From positions 186,001 through 250,000 of the forward strand of contig NZ_MPIN01000014.1 in assembly GCF_001887355.1 (NCBI RefSeq): 64,000 bases of DNA, in the 5' to 3' direction. This stretch comes from Cystobacter ferrugineus (lineage in GTDB: Bacteria > Myxococcota > Myxococcia > Myxococcales > Myxococcaceae). Position 1 is the stretch's first letter; each line of letters starts with the position of its first letter. The translations under genes were made by a program, and so were the position numbers. The notes under the pieces are model-generated. The model was given only the letters and a program-made list of their open reading frames with translations. It searched no databases and was not told where the DNA came from. Of the stretch, positions 21,439-30,570 are shown piece after piece.

Positions 21439-22320
21439 ATGATTCGCCGTCCCCTGGGCGCCAACGGCCCGCACGTGTCCGCGCTGGGCTTCGGAGCTGG
21501 ACCCGTGGGCAGTCCCGAGCTGTCCGAGGAGGCCGCCCACGCACTGCTGCACGGGGTGCTGGACGCGGGCATCAACCTCATCGACACCGCCCCGAGCTAC
21601 GGCCTGTCCGAGGAGCGCATCGGCCGGGCCCTCCAGGGCCGGCGCCACGACTTCGTCCTCTCCACCAAGTGCGGCTATGGCGTGCCCGGCGTGGAGGACT
21701 GGACGGGGCCCTGCATCACCCAGGGCATCGAACAGGCCCTGCACCGGCTGCGCACCGACTTCATCGACGTGGTGCACTTCCACTCGTGTCCCGTGGAGGT
21801 GCTCGAGCGCCCCGGCGTGGTGGACGCGCTCCAGGCCGCCGTGCAGCGAGGCCAGGTGCGCGTCGCCGCCTACTCGGGGGACAACGAGGCCCTCGCCTGG
21901 GCTCTGCGCTCGGGAGCCTTCGGCTCGGTGCAGCTCTCGCTCAACCTCTTCGACCAGCGCGTGCTCGACACGGCCCTGCCCCTGGCCCAGGAGCGCGGAA
22001 TCGGCGTCATCGCCAAGCGGCCCCTGGGCAACGCCCCCTGGCGCTTTGCCCAGCGGCCTGACGCCCACGACATCGCCACGTACTGGGACCGCATGCACGC
22101 GCTCGGGCTGGACCCCGAGGGCCTGGACTGGAACGGGTTCGCCCTGCGCTTCACCGCCTTCACTCCGGGAGTGGCGAGCTGCATCGTGGGCACCACGCGC
22201 CTGGAGCACCTCCAGCACAACCTGCGCGCCCTCGAGCAGGGCCCCCTGCCCGAGCCCCTCGTGCACCGCATCCGCGACGCCTTCCACCGCCAGGGCGCCT
22301 CCTGGGATGGCCTCATCTGA
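21439..22320 (+). CDS. Aldo/keto reductase
   Basis: 293-residue TIM-barrel aldo/keto reductase. The catalytic tetrad is D49 and Y54 (LIDTAPSYG), K77 (STKCGYG) and H115 (VVHFHS). It reduces a carbonyl substrate with NADPH in the cytoplasm; the specific substrate cannot be read. CIVGTTRLEHLQHNLRAL near the C-terminus is the usual cofactor-binding end. It resembles the group including L-galactose/D-threo-aldose dehydrogenases. ATG 21439 begins one base after the stop of the M14 peptidase gene. Confidence 0.9.
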   Translation: MIRRPLGANGPHVSALGFGAGPVGSPELSEEAAHALLHGVLDAGINLIDTAPSYGLSEERIGRALQGRRHDFVLSTKCGYGVPGVEDWTGPCITQGIEQALHRLRTDFIDVVHFHSCPVEVLERPGVVDALQAAVQRGQVRVAAYSGDNEALAWALRSGAFGSVQLSLNLFDQRVLDTALPLAQERGIGVIAKRPLGNAPWRFAQRPDAHDIATYWDRMHALGLDPEGLDWNGFALRFTAFTPGVASCIVGTTRLEHLQHNLRALEQGPLPEPLVHRIRDAFHRQGASWDGLI

Positions 22321-22436
22321 GGCCCCCGCCGCGACACACTCTCCCAGCGAATCCCCATCCGCTCCTTGCAAGTCCCCTCCACCCCTGTCACGACAGCACC
22401 CACCCCCCGGAGTCCATCCCTTCCGGGCGGAATGGT

Positions 22437-22466
22437 TTGACATCAAACTGATTCAGTCGGACGATG
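22437..22466 (+). promoter_or_regulatory. Possible sigma-70-type promoter with overlapping palindrome
   Basis: TTGACA (22437-22442) is followed 18 bases later by ACGATG (22461-22466), a poor -10 match, 21 bases before the lipoprotein start. The -35 box lies inside GTTTGACATCAAAC (22435-22448), a near-perfect palindrome (GTTTGA-CA-TCAAAC) that could be an operator. The local sequence is clearly less GC-rich than its surroundings, which supports a promoter, but the -10 is weak. Confidence 0.35.
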
Positions 22467-22486
22467 GTCCGCGAGAGTTGGGAGCG

Positions 22487-23308
22487 ATGAATTTCATGAG
22501 CTGGAAGCAAGGGGTCATCGGAGGCGCGGGTCTGGTGCTGGGCGCGTGCGCGACGCAGCAGGTGCCAGTGAAGCAATACGCCCTGGCGGGAGGGCGCGCG
22601 GAGTACCGGGACTATTCGGGAGAGCGGGCCAACATCTGTGATTCGGAGCCGCGCTGGTTGATGGACGAGCTGAGCAGCATGAATGGCCTGCTGGCGCGCT
22701 TCGTGTCCTCGACGGAGCAGGCGAGCACGCAGGGGGCGCCGGAGCAGGCGCAGCAGATGGCGCTGCTCAAGGAGGCCACGGGCTCGCTGGGCAAGGTGCT
22801 CGACGTGCACCAGTCCAACCTCAAGGCGTTGCAGGGCTGCGGCTTCGCGCGCTCGGGGGCGTTCCCGGAGCTGGGCCGGCGCGGGCTGGAGCTGGTGGAG
22901 ATGTCGCGCTCGCGGCTGGCCGAGGCCAACGAGGCGAAGAAGGTCGAGGCGGCCCAGCTCAAGTGGAAGGAGGAGGCGCCCCAGCGCGAGCAGACGGCGC
23001 GGCAGACGTGGTGCGCGAAGGAGCCCGAGGTGGGCAGCACGGATCTCTTCTACGCGCGCAGGTACGCCGATGGGCGCACCGAGTGGCTCTTCTGCGACGG
23101 CCACCGTGTCCAGGCCGCCTCGGCGGACGGAGAGCCCACACTGGTGTCGCCCGAGGGGCTGAGCGCGAAGGATCGCCGCAAGGTGAAGCCGGCGCGCTAC
23201 CTCGAAGCGGCGCGGGGCTACCCCACGGAGGAGATCGACAAGCAGCCCACCGAGCCTGGAGCCCCGGCCACCGCCCCGGCCCAGGGCGCGGCCACCAGCG
23301 GTCATTGA
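22487..23308 (+). CDS. Putative lipoprotein with central coiled region
   Basis: 273 residues. The N-terminus KQGVIGGAGLVLGACATQQV is a lipoprotein signal (lipobox LGAC, Cys about 20). Residues 50-150 are helical (WLMDELSSMNGLLARFVSST and following; RSRLAEANEAKKVEAAQLKW, a coiled-coil candidate). The C-terminal third contains two conserved-looking Cys (RQTWCAKEPEVG and WLFCDGHRVQAAS) and ends in a Pro/Ala-rich tail. I do not recognise a family; the closest picture is an uncharacterised myxobacterial envelope lipoprotein. ATG 22487 has GGGAG upstream; ATG 22496 is an alternative start three codons later with slightly better spacing. Confidence 0.72.
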   Translation: MNFMSWKQGVIGGAGLVLGACATQQVPVKQYALAGGRAEYRDYSGERANICDSEPRWLMDELSSMNGLLARFVSSTEQASTQGAPEQAQQMALLKEATGSLGKVLDVHQSNLKALQGCGFARSGAFPELGRRGLELVEMSRSRLAEANEAKKVEAAQLKWKEEAPQREQTARQTWCAKEPEVGSTDLFYARRYADGRTEWLFCDGHRVQAASADGEPTLVSPEGLSAKDRRKVKPARYLEAARGYPTEEIDKQPTEPGAPATAPAQGAATSGH

Positions 23309-23366
23309 GCGAAGCAGGCCACCGGGGCTCCCACCACGTGGGAGCAGGGCGCTAGCATCCGCGCCC

Positions 23367-23840
23367 ATGATTCGTTCAGCCACCCCCGAGGACGTCCCCG
23401 TCATCGCCCGGCTCATCCGGGCCCTGGCCGAGTACGAGAAGCTCTCCCATCAGGTCATCCTTCGAGAGGAGGACCTGACGCGGCACCTGTTCGGCGAGCG
23501 GCCCCATGCCGAGGTCGTCCTCGCCGAGGAGGCGGGCGCGGTGGTGGGCTTCGCCCTCTTCTTCCACACCTACTCCACCTTCCTCGCCCGGCCGAGCCTG
23601 TACCTGGAGGATCTCTTCGTGCTGCCCGAGCACCGGGGAGGGGGCCATGGCAAGGCGCTGCTGTCGCACCTGGCGCGGCTCGCCGTCGAGCGGGGCTGCG
23701 GGCGCTTCGAGTGGTCCGTGCTGGACTGGAACGCGCCCTCCATCGCCTTCTACGAGTCCTTCGGCGCCGTGCCCATGAAGGACTGGACCGTCTTCCGGCT
23801 CACGGGGGAGGCCCTGACTCGGCTGGCGGGAAGGACGTAG
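23367..23840 (+). CDS. GNAT family N-acetyltransferase (SSAT-like)
   Basis: 157 residues, full length for small GNAT enzymes. MIRSATPEDVPVIARLIRAL opens the fold. YLEDLFVLPEHRGGGHGKAL is strand 4 with the acetyl-CoA pyrophosphate loop (R/Q-x-x-G-x-G/A type, here HRGGGHGKA). WSVLDWNAPSIAFYESFGAV is strand 5 and helix with the usual N-x-x-x-x-x-FY motif. The whole pattern, especially LYLEDLFV and ERGCGRFEWSVLDWN, matches the diamine/thialysine acetyltransferase (SSAT/SAT2-like) branch, so a polyamine-like amine is a plausible acceptor. Cytoplasmic; single gene. Confidence 0.9.
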   Translation: MIRSATPEDVPVIARLIRALAEYEKLSHQVILREEDLTRHLFGERPHAEVVLAEEAGAVVGFALFFHTYSTFLARPSLYLEDLFVLPEHRGGGHGKALLSHLARLAVERGCGRFEWSVLDWNAPSIAFYESFGAVPMKDWTVFRLTGEALTRLAGRT

Positions 23841-23931
23841 GCTCGGCCGCCCACCTGGCGACGAAGCCCTCCCGGCCGCCCCGTCTGCGCGCGAACAGGA
23901 GGACGTAACATGGGACGGGGAAGAGAGGCGC

Positions 23932-26900
23932 ATGCAGCCCATGGATGACAAAGAGCGCCGCACGGTGAGGACCGACGATGATCGCCGCACGGTGAGGACC
24001 GAGAACCACCGCACGCTGGCGATCGGCACGGCGGAGGCGCCCGAACCCCAGGCTCACACGCCCGCCGTCGCCGCCGAGGCCGCGGCCGACGCGCCGGCCA
24101 CGCTGGGCCGGGGCACGGCCCTGGATCGCTACGTGGTGCTCGAGCCCCTGGGTCAGGGGGGCATGGGGATGGTGTATGCCGCCTATGACTCGGTGCTGGA
24201 TCGCAAGGTGGCGCTCAAGCTGCTGCCTCCCGGGGACCTGGACGCGGATATCGAGATGACCTCGGGGCGGGCCCGGCTGCTGCGCGAGGCGCAGGCCATG
24301 GCCCGGCTCTCCCATCCCAACGTGGTGGCCGTCTACGACGTGTACCAGCACGGCCACCAGGTCTTCATGGCCATGGAACTGGTGGAGGGGCAGACGCTGC
24401 TGCAGTGGCAGCGGCAGCAGAAACACGGCTGGAGGGAGATCCTCGCCGCCTTCCTGGCCGCGGGCCGGGGACTGGCCGCCGCGCACGCCGCGGGGCTCGT
24501 CCACCGCGACTTCAAGCCCACCAACGTCCTGGTGGGCAAGGACGGCCGCGTGCGGGTGACGGACTTCGGGCTGGCACGCACGCACAACGCGCCCCCGGAG
24601 GAGCCCTCCGAGCCCGAGCCCTCCCCGGGCGCGCGGGACACCGGCCCGGTCAAGGCGCACAGCATGCTGGAGCTGGAGCTGACGCAGCGGGGCGCGGTGC
24701 TCGGGACTCCGGCGTACATGGCCCCCGAGCAGTTCCGCGGCGCCGCGGCGGACGCGCGCAGCGATCAGTTCTCCTTCGCCGTGTCGCTGTGGGAGGCGCT
24801 GTATGGGGAGCGTCCCTTCGAGGGCACCACCACGGGAGAGCGCCGCCAGAACGTGCTGGACGGGCGCATCCGCACGCCCCCCTCCTACTCGGACGTGCCT
24901 CCGTGGGTGACACGGGCCCTGTTGCGCGCCCTCAACACCGAGCCCGCGGCGCGCTACCCCTCGCTGGATGCGCTGCTCGCCCTGCTGGAGCGGGATCCCG
25001 CCCAGGTGCGCCGCCGCTGGGTGTCCGCCGCCGCCCTGCTGCTGCTCGTCATGGGCTCGGGGACACTCGCCTGGTTCTCCTGGCACCAACGCCAGGCGGG
25101 CCTGTGCACCGGCGCCTCGGAGCGGCTGCGCGGCGTCTGGGACGCGCCCCGGCAGAGGGCCATCCAGAAGGCATTCCTCGCCACCCAGCGCTCCTACGCC
25201 CAAGACACGTGGCAGCGCGTGCACGACGCGCTCGACACGTACACCGCCGCGTGGCGGAACATGCACCAGAGCACGTGCGAGGCCACGCGCCTGCGCGGCG
25301 AGCAGTCCGAGGCCGTCCTGTCGCTGCGCATGGCCTGCCTGGACAACCGGCTGCAGGAGATGGCCGCGCTCACCGAGGTCTTCACCGAGGCCGACGCCAC
25401 GGTGGTGGAGAAGGCCATCTCCGCCACCAGCGCGCTGCGCGGGCTCGAGGGGTGCGCGGACGTGGAGGCGCTCATGGCCGAAGTGCCGCCTCCGGAGGAG
25501 CAAGCCACGCGTCAGTCCGTGGACAAAGCGCGCGCCCAGCTCGCCCGCGTCAATGCGCTCACCGAGGCGGGCAGGTTCAAACACGCCCAGAAGCTGGCCA
25601 CGGACGTGGCCAACAAGGCGGCGGAACTCCACTACCCTCCCCTGTACGCCGAGGCCCTCTTCATGCAGGCCTGGACGCAGTTCATCGCCGGGGAGAACCA
25701 GGGCGTGCCCGCGCTGCTCCAGCGCGCGCTGTGGCTCGCGCACGCCTCGCGCAATGATCGGATCGCCGCGGCCGCCAGCGTGCGGCTGATGGGCTACCAC
25801 AGCGCGCACGGGCCTCCCGAGGAGGCACGGCACTGGGAACAATTCGCCCAGGCGGCGCTCGATCGGCTGGGGGAGAACGGCGAGCTGCGCGCCATCTTCC
25901 ACAACAACCGGGGACTGGCGCTCTACCAGCAGGGCAACTTCGCCGAGGCCTACGAGGCCTTCGACAAGGCCTTCGCGCTGGCCGAGCACAACCTGGGCGC
26001 GGCCAACGCCATGACGCTGCGCTATGCCACCAACTCGGTGGCCGCGCTGGGCAACCTGGACCGCGTCAACGAAACCCAGCGGGCCTTCGAGATGCTCGTG
26101 CACCTGGGCGAGACGAACCTCGGCCCCCTGCACCCCTTCCTCGGCCAGCCCCTGTCCAACCTGTCCAACCTCTACGCCTTCCAGGGGCGCTTCGCCGACG
26201 CGCGCCGGTTGCTCGACCGGGTGCGGGTCATCGGCCAGCAGGCCTATGGACAGCGCTCGGAGGAATGGGCGCAGTTCCACATGGCCTACGGAGACCTCGA
26301 GGCCGCCGAGGGGCATGACGCCGAGGCACTCGGGCACTACGAGGAGGCGGCGCAGCTGTTCCGCGCGCTCGCGGGCGCCGAGAGCCTGGAGTTGATGCAG
26401 GCCCTGGTGAAGGAAGCGGATGCCCGGACGGCCCTCGGACAGCTCGCGCCGGCCCAGCGCACCTACCAACAGGTGCTGGAGCTCACGAAGAAGGACCCGC
26501 GCCAGTACGCCCAGGTGCACACCCAGGCGCTCGCCGGGCTCGCGGACCTGAACGACGCGCGCGGCCAGCACGAGCAGGCGCTCCACCTGCGGCAGCAGGC
26601 GCTGGAGCTGCGCGAGCGCGACCTGGGCCCCGAGCACATCCACACGGCACTCATGCGCGTGGCCATCGCCGCCAGCTACCTGGAGCTGGGAGAGCCCGAG
26701 CGCGCGCTGGCGCTCTACGACAAGGAGCAGGCCTTCTTCGAGAAGACGTTGGACGCGGACTCCCCCTCGGGCGTGCTGCCCCTGGCCGGCAAGGGCGAGG
26801 CCCTGCAGCAACTGGGCAGGGCCGCCGAGGCCATTCCGCTGCTGGAGCGCGTGCTGCGCATCATCGAGACCCATCCCATGCGCCCGGCGTACACCGCCTC

Positions 26901-27108
26901 CGTGCAGGCCGCCCTCGCGCGCTCGCTCTGGGACACCCGGCAGCAGCCGGAGCGCGCCTGGAAGCTCGCCCTGGCCGCCCACGCCACCTACTCCCGCTCG
27001 CCCATCCGCCACGCGAACGAGCTGGCCAAGTTGGAGAAGCTGCTGCGGCGGCACGCTCCCCGGGAGGCCCCGCTTCCCGGCGCGCTCGCCCAGCCCGGCC
27101 CTCGCTGA
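23932..27108 (+). CDS. Ser/Thr protein kinase with C-terminal TPR domain
   Basis: 1058-residue membrane-bound Hanks-type kinase. After a polar N-terminus, the kinase domain spans about 67-350: Gly-rich loop LGQGGMGMVY (73-82), K96 in VALKLL, catalytic HRDFKPTN near 190, DFGLAR, then a roughly 35-residue acidic insertion (PPEEPSEPEPSPGARD) before the GTPAYMAPEQF end of the activation segment. One transmembrane helix (AAALLLLVMGSGTLAWF, about 367-384) is followed by an about 670-residue helical region with tetratricopeptide-like repeats (e.g. NRGLALYQQGNFAEAYEAFD, YASVxxxL-type helices to the end). With the kinase inside, the TPR part would be periplasmic/exported, an architecture frequent in myxobacteria. 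ATG 23932 has AAGAGAGG upstream. Probably a single-gene transcript. Confidence 0.93.
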   Translation: MQPMDDKERRTVRTDDDRRTVRTENHRTLAIGTAEAPEPQAHTPAVAAEAAADAPATLGRGTALDRYVVLEPLGQGGMGMVYAAYDSVLDRKVALKLLPPGDLDADIEMTSGRARLLREAQAMARLSHPNVVAVYDVYQHGHQVFMAMELVEGQTLLQWQRQQKHGWREILAAFLAAGRGLAAAHAAGLVHRDFKPTNVLVGKDGRVRVTDFGLARTHNAPPEEPSEPEPSPGARDTGPVKAHSMLELELTQRGAVLGTPAYMAPEQFRGAAADARSDQFSFAVSLWEALYGERPFEGTTTGERRQNVLDGRIRTPPSYSDVPPWVTRALLRALNTEPAARYPSLDALLALLERDPAQVRRRWVSAAALLLLVMGSGTLAWFSWHQRQAGLCTGASERLRGVWDAPRQRAIQKAFLATQRSYAQDTWQRVHDALDTYTAAWRNMHQSTCEATRLRGEQSEAVLSLRMACLDNRLQEMAALTEVFTEADATVVEKAISATSALRGLEGCADVEALMAEVPPPEEQATRQSVDKARAQLARVNALTEAGRFKHAQKLATDVANKAAELHYPPLYAEALFMQAWTQFIAGENQGVPALLQRALWLAHASRNDRIAAAASVRLMGYHSAHGPPEEARHWEQFAQAALDRLGENGELRAIFHNNRGLALYQQGNFAEAYEAFDKAFALAEHNLGAANAMTLRYATNSVAALGNLDRVNETQRAFEMLVHLGETNLGPLHPFLGQPLSNLSNLYAFQGRFADARRLLDRVRVIGQQAYGQRSEEWAQFHMAYGDLEAAEGHDAEALGHYEEAAQLFRALAGAESLELMQALVKEADARTALGQLAPAQRTYQQVLELTKKDPRQYAQVHTQALAGLADLNDARGQHEQALHLRQQALELRERDLGPEHIHTALMRVAIAASYLELGEPERALALYDKEQAFFEKTLDADSPSGVLPLAGKGEALQQLGRAAEAIPLLERVLRIIETHPMRPAYTASVQAALARSLWDTRQQPERAWKLALAAHATYSRSPIRHANELAKLEKLLRRHAPREAPLPGALAQPGPR
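23956..24002 (+). repeat. 20-base direct repeat at the kinase N-terminus
   Basis: A 20-base sequence beginning CGCCGCACGGTGAGG occurs at 23956-23975 and, identically, at 23983-24002, a period of 27 bases (nine codons). It encodes RRTVRT twice within residues 9-24 of the kinase. Identity at third codon positions suggests recent duplication rather than selection on the protein alone. The Thr residues flanked by Arg are plausible autophosphorylation sites, which is inference. Confidence 0.85.
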
Positions 27109-27125
27109 GCCCCTCGGAAACACCT

Positions 27126-27154
27126 CGGGAGGACGGCGGCCCACCGCCCTCCCG
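27126..27154. terminator. Bidirectional hairpin between the kinase and kelch lipoprotein genes
   Basis: A strong GC-rich hairpin lies in the 73-base convergent gap: outer arms CGGGAG/CTCCCG and inner arms GGCGG/CCGCC around a CCCA loop, with a short bulge on the left arm. No T-tract. It probably ends transcripts from both sides. Confidence 0.55.
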
Positions 27155-27181
27155 GGTTCCTCACGCAACCGACGCGCGCGA

Positions 27182-30031
27182 CTACAGCCCGCGCAGGTCG
27201 TAGTACTCGGCCGAGGCCTGGTCGTGGTTGCTGGCTCCGCCCACCGCCAGCACCGTGCCGTTGGGCAGCAACGTGGCCGTGTGCCGGTAGCGATCCACGT
27301 TCATCCTGGACGTCACCGACCACGTGCCCGTCGCCGGGTTGTAGCGCTCGGAGGCGTACTGGATGCCCAGGAGCTGGTGGTAGCCGCCGGCCACCAGCAC
27401 CTCGCCATTGTCGAGCAGCGTGGCCGTGTGCCAGCGGCGCGGCGACTTCATGCCGCCGGTGGGCAACCACGCGCGCGTGGCCGGGTCATACAGCTCCGCC
27501 GAGGCGCTCAGGGAGATGTCGATGCCCGCCCCGCCCACCACCAGCACCTTGCCATTGGGCAGCAGGGTAGCCGAGTGCCAGGCACGTCCCGTGCTCAAGC
27601 TCCCCGCGCTCGTCCACGTGCCCGTCGCCGGATCATAGAGCTCGGCGCTGGAGAGCAGCGCGTCACCCTCCACGTCATCCTCCGGCTGCTCGCTGCCTCC
27701 CGTCACCAGCACCTTGCCATCGGGCAGCAGGGTCATGGTGTGGAAGCCACGCGCCTGGGCGAGGCGTCCCGTGGCGGACCACACGCCCGTGGCCGGGTCA
27801 TACAGCTCCGCCGAGCTCAGCGCGGGACCATGCGCCTCCGAGCCGAAGCCACCGGTCACGAGCACCCGGCCATCGTTGAGCAACACGGCGGCATGGTAGA
27901 AGCGCCGCGCGGTGAGCGAGCCGGTGGCCAGCCACCTGCCCGAGGCGGGAGCGTAGAGCTCAGCGGAGGGCTTGTTGGTGGAGCCGGTGCCTCCCGCGAT
28001 GAGCACGCGGCCATCGCTCAGCCGGGTGGCGGTGTGGCCACGGTGGGCGCTCTGGGTGCTCCCCGTGGGGGACCACGTCTTGGTGAACGGGTCATACAGC
28101 TCGGCGGTGGAGTTGAAGCCACCGGCCGCCAGCACCCGGCCATCCTCCAGCAGGGTCGCGGAGTGGGACAGGCGCGGCAGCGCCATGCTGCCCGTGGGAA
28201 TCCACCCGCCCTGGGGAACATCCTCGCACGCGGGGCTCGGCACCACGGTGATGGTCCGCGTCACCGTGCTGGTGAGTCCCACCGTGTCCGTCGCCGTGTA
28301 CGTCAGGAAGTAGGTGCCCGGCACCCGGGTGTTGACCGTGCCCGAGCGCGTCACCTGCCGCCCACCCGAGCACTCGTCGTAGGCCATGTAGCCCTGCTCC
28401 AGGAAGTTCTCCCCACACGGCAAGGTGACGGAGGCGGAGCCGAAAAGGCTGAGCATCGGGCGCCGGGTGTCGACCACCGTCGCGGTGTACGAGCAGGAGA
28501 ACTCGTTGCGGGAGGGATCCCGCGCGGTGTACGTCCGCCGGGTGGTGCCCAGCGGGTAGAAGTTGTTGGACGGTCCCAGCACATCGGCGATGCCGCAGTT
28601 GTCCTGGGCGGACTGAGGCGGATACACCCCCAGCATGCCGCCGCTGTAGCACTCGGCCGTGAAGTCCTCCGGGCACTCCATGCTCGGCGGAGTGGTGTCC
28701 ACGGCGGAGACCGTGGCCGTGCAACTCGAGCTCAGGCCCGCCGTGTCCGTGCAGGTGAGCGACACGCGCGTGGTGCCCGGACCGAAGCTGACGAGGCTCT
28801 GCGTGCACTCCTTCAGGTTGCCATCCGGATCGTACGAGCCCGAGTCCACCGAGCCGCTCGCGCCGCAGGTGGGACCCACCGCCAGCGTCAGGTCCCGGCA
28901 CTGCGCCACGGGAGGACGGTTGGCGGTGACGACGGAACGGCACGAGGCGCTGCAGGTGCCCGTGCCATTGGCGGCGCCCGTGTCGCACTGCTCGCCCGGG
29001 TCCACCACGCCATCGCCACACCAGTGCGTGCGGCACACCGACGAGCACGGCGTGCCCGGCACGCCATTCTGGGCACCCGTGTCACACTGCTCGGGGTACT
29101 GCACCACCCCGTCCCCGCAGCGCACCGGCGCCGCTCCGCGCACCAGCACGTACGGCACGCCGTGCGAGCCATCCGCGAAGTCCCGGGAGCCCGGCCAGCG
29201 AGCCCGGGAGGCGTCATCCCGCGCGATGACGAGCGGGGTGAAGTTCGCCTCGGGATAGGAGACGAACGCCTCGTGCACCGAGCAGCCCCAGTTGGACAGC
29301 ACGCCGTCCGTCAGGCCATTGAGGGCCTCGTGCGAGGCGACGATGTGCGCGTCGTTGTAGCAACCCACACCCGTCACCACGAAGGAGCCGAAGGGATCGA
29401 GCACCGGGACGGGGACGGGGACGATGGGCAGCGGGTCCGGCGTCTTGGGCGGATTCACGTGGTAGTAGCAGCTCAGGCTGATGTACATGCCCGTCTTGCC
29501 CGGCTGGGCGGCGGCGAACTTCACGGCGTTGAGGGTGACCTGATCGTCCGCCTTGCCGTGGTAGACGGGATCCGTGCCCACGATGATGACGTTGCCGTCG
29601 ACCACCGGGCCCCAGAGGTGCTTGGTGCTCTCGGCGGCCGCCAGGCGGCCCACATCCGTCTTACAGGAGGGATCGCCCAGGATGATGGCGCGGTAGGAGG
29701 CGAAGTCCGCGGAGGACAGGGCCTTCCAGCGCGCGTTGTCGACGACCTCCACCTGATAACCCAGCGCCCGGGCCTTCCTCTCCTCGACGCTGTCGCCCGC
29801 CCGGAGGATCTCCACCGTGTCGCGCAGGATGAGCACCTTGTCGCCACTGACCAGGCCCTGGGGCCGGGTGCTCGCTCGCGAGGAGACCGCGTCCGGCTCG
29901 AACCCCGGCGGCTCCCCCTCCATCTCCGACAGGGACCCGCCACCGCAGGCCGCGAGCACCAGCACGCACACGGCCATCCACACCCGGCGCGGGAGGCCGC
30001 GACACCTCTCCAGGTGAAGCTTGGATTGCAT
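27182..30031 (-). CDS. Kelch-repeat lipoprotein with Cys-rich and HYR-like modules
   Basis: 949 residues. The signal WMAVCVLVLAAC gives lipidated Cys29. Residues 50-315 form a myxobacterial domain starting GLVSGDKVLILRDTVEILRA, resembling a Rossmann-like or GATase-like module. Two Cys-rich repeats follow (CGDGVVQYPEQCDTG and CGDGVVDPGEQCDTG, the DUF4215-type repeat common in myxobacterial surface proteins). Next come HYR/Ig-like modules (PPSMECPEDFTAEC and others). Seven kelch motifs complete the C-terminal third (each with HxATLLxDGxVLxxGG and an AELYDPATxxW-type ending), enough for one full seven-bladed propeller. ATG 30031 was chosen for the signal peptide, with GGAG 9 bases upstream; the frame is open to 30100. 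Surface or secreted; partners unknown. Confidence 0.88.
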   Translation of the reverse strand: MQSKLHLERCRGLPRRVWMAVCVLVLAACGGGSLSEMEGEPPGFEPDAVSSRASTRPQGLVSGDKVLILRDTVEILRAGDSVEERKARALGYQVEVVDNARWKALSSADFASYRAIILGDPSCKTDVGRLAAAESTKHLWGPVVDGNVIIVGTDPVYHGKADDQVTLNAVKFAAAQPGKTGMYISLSCYYHVNPPKTPDPLPIVPVPVPVLDPFGSFVVTGVGCYNDAHIVASHEALNGLTDGVLSNWGCSVHEAFVSYPEANFTPLVIARDDASRARWPGSRDFADGSHGVPYVLVRGAAPVRCGDGVVQYPEQCDTGAQNGVPGTPCSSVCRTHWCGDGVVDPGEQCDTGAANGTGTCSASCRSVVTANRPPVAQCRDLTLAVGPTCGASGSVDSGSYDPDGNLKECTQSLVSFGPGTTRVSLTCTDTAGLSSSCTATVSAVDTTPPSMECPEDFTAECYSGGMLGVYPPQSAQDNCGIADVLGPSNNFYPLGTTRRTYTARDPSRNEFSCSYTATVVDTRRPMLSLFGSASVTLPCGENFLEQGYMAYDECSGGRQVTRSGTVNTRVPGTYFLTYTATDTVGLTSTVTRTITVVPSPACEDVPQGGWIPTGSMALPRLSHSATLLEDGRVLAAGGFNSTAELYDPFTKTWSPTGSTQSAHRGHTATRLSDGRVLIAGGTGSTNKPSAELYAPASGRWLATGSLTARRFYHAAVLLNDGRVLVTGGFGSEAHGPALSSAELYDPATGVWSATGRLAQARGFHTMTLLPDGKVLVTGGSEQPEDDVEGDALLSSAELYDPATGTWTSAGSLSTGRAWHSATLLPNGKVLVVGGAGIDISLSASAELYDPATRAWLPTGGMKSPRRWHTATLLDNGEVLVAGGYHQLLGIQYASERYNPATGTWSVTSRMNVDRYRHTATLLPNGTVLAVGGASNHDQASAEYYDLRGL

Positions 30032-30177
30032 TGATAGAACTCCGTCTCGAAGCGTCGCGCACGAGGCCGCACGCCGCCTGGCGGCAATCGCGCTCGTCAC
30101 GACCGCAGTGCCCCGACGGAGAGGGCACGCGATTATTCATTCAACGCGCGGAAAACCCGCGAGCAGGTCCCCGCCCG

Positions 30178-30570
30178 TCAGGCCAGAGGGCCCCGGGCCG
30201 AGCGCAGGGCGTCGATCAACTCACGCGCCGAGGCCGGGTGGCCCTGTCCCTGCGGGGTGAAGAAGATGCCCACCGGCATTCCCTCCTGCTCCAGTTGGGG
30301 CAGCACGCTCTCGAGCAGCTCCTGCAAGGGGATGGCGCGCGGCTTGAAGCCGGACCACAACCGCGTGGCACAGAGCTCGGCGAACTCGGGTGCCGGCCAG
30401 AGGGGCAGCACGTCCCGCCCGGCGTCGTCGAGCGCGAGCGCCCACCCCTCGCCATCCAGGCCCCACACCTCTCCCGACTCCGTCACGCGCTGAAGGAAGT
30501 ACGCGTAGCGCCGTGCGGCGGGCAACCGCAGCACGGCTTCGATGCGTTCCTGATTCTGCTCACGTTCCAT
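30178..30570 (-). CDS. DUF2750 domain-containing protein
   Basis: 130 residues, close to the usual length of DUF2750 proteins. The family pattern is clear: NQERIEAVLRLPAARRYAYF at the start, then VTESGEVWGLDGEGWALALD and DVLPLWPAPEFAELCATRLW. These are small cytoplasmic proteins of unknown function, sometimes found near immunity or regulatory genes. ATG 30570 was chosen because the N-terminus then matches the family; the frame is open to 30663. Its first codons overlap, in another frame, the last 11 bases of the oxidase remnant upstream, so its translation may be coupled to that remnant. Confidence 0.82.
   Translation of the reverse strand: MEREQNQERIEAVLRLPAARRYAYFLQRVTESGEVWGLDGEGWALALDDAGRDVLPLWPAPEFAELCATRLWSGFKPRAIPLQELLESVLPQLEQEGMPVGIFFTPQGQGHPASARELIDALRSARGPLA

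Noticed and set aside
27224-30034. A 936-codon plus-strand frame across the kelch lipoprotein gene.
   Set aside because: Arg/His/Ala-rich antisense translation of the repeats; no start context.
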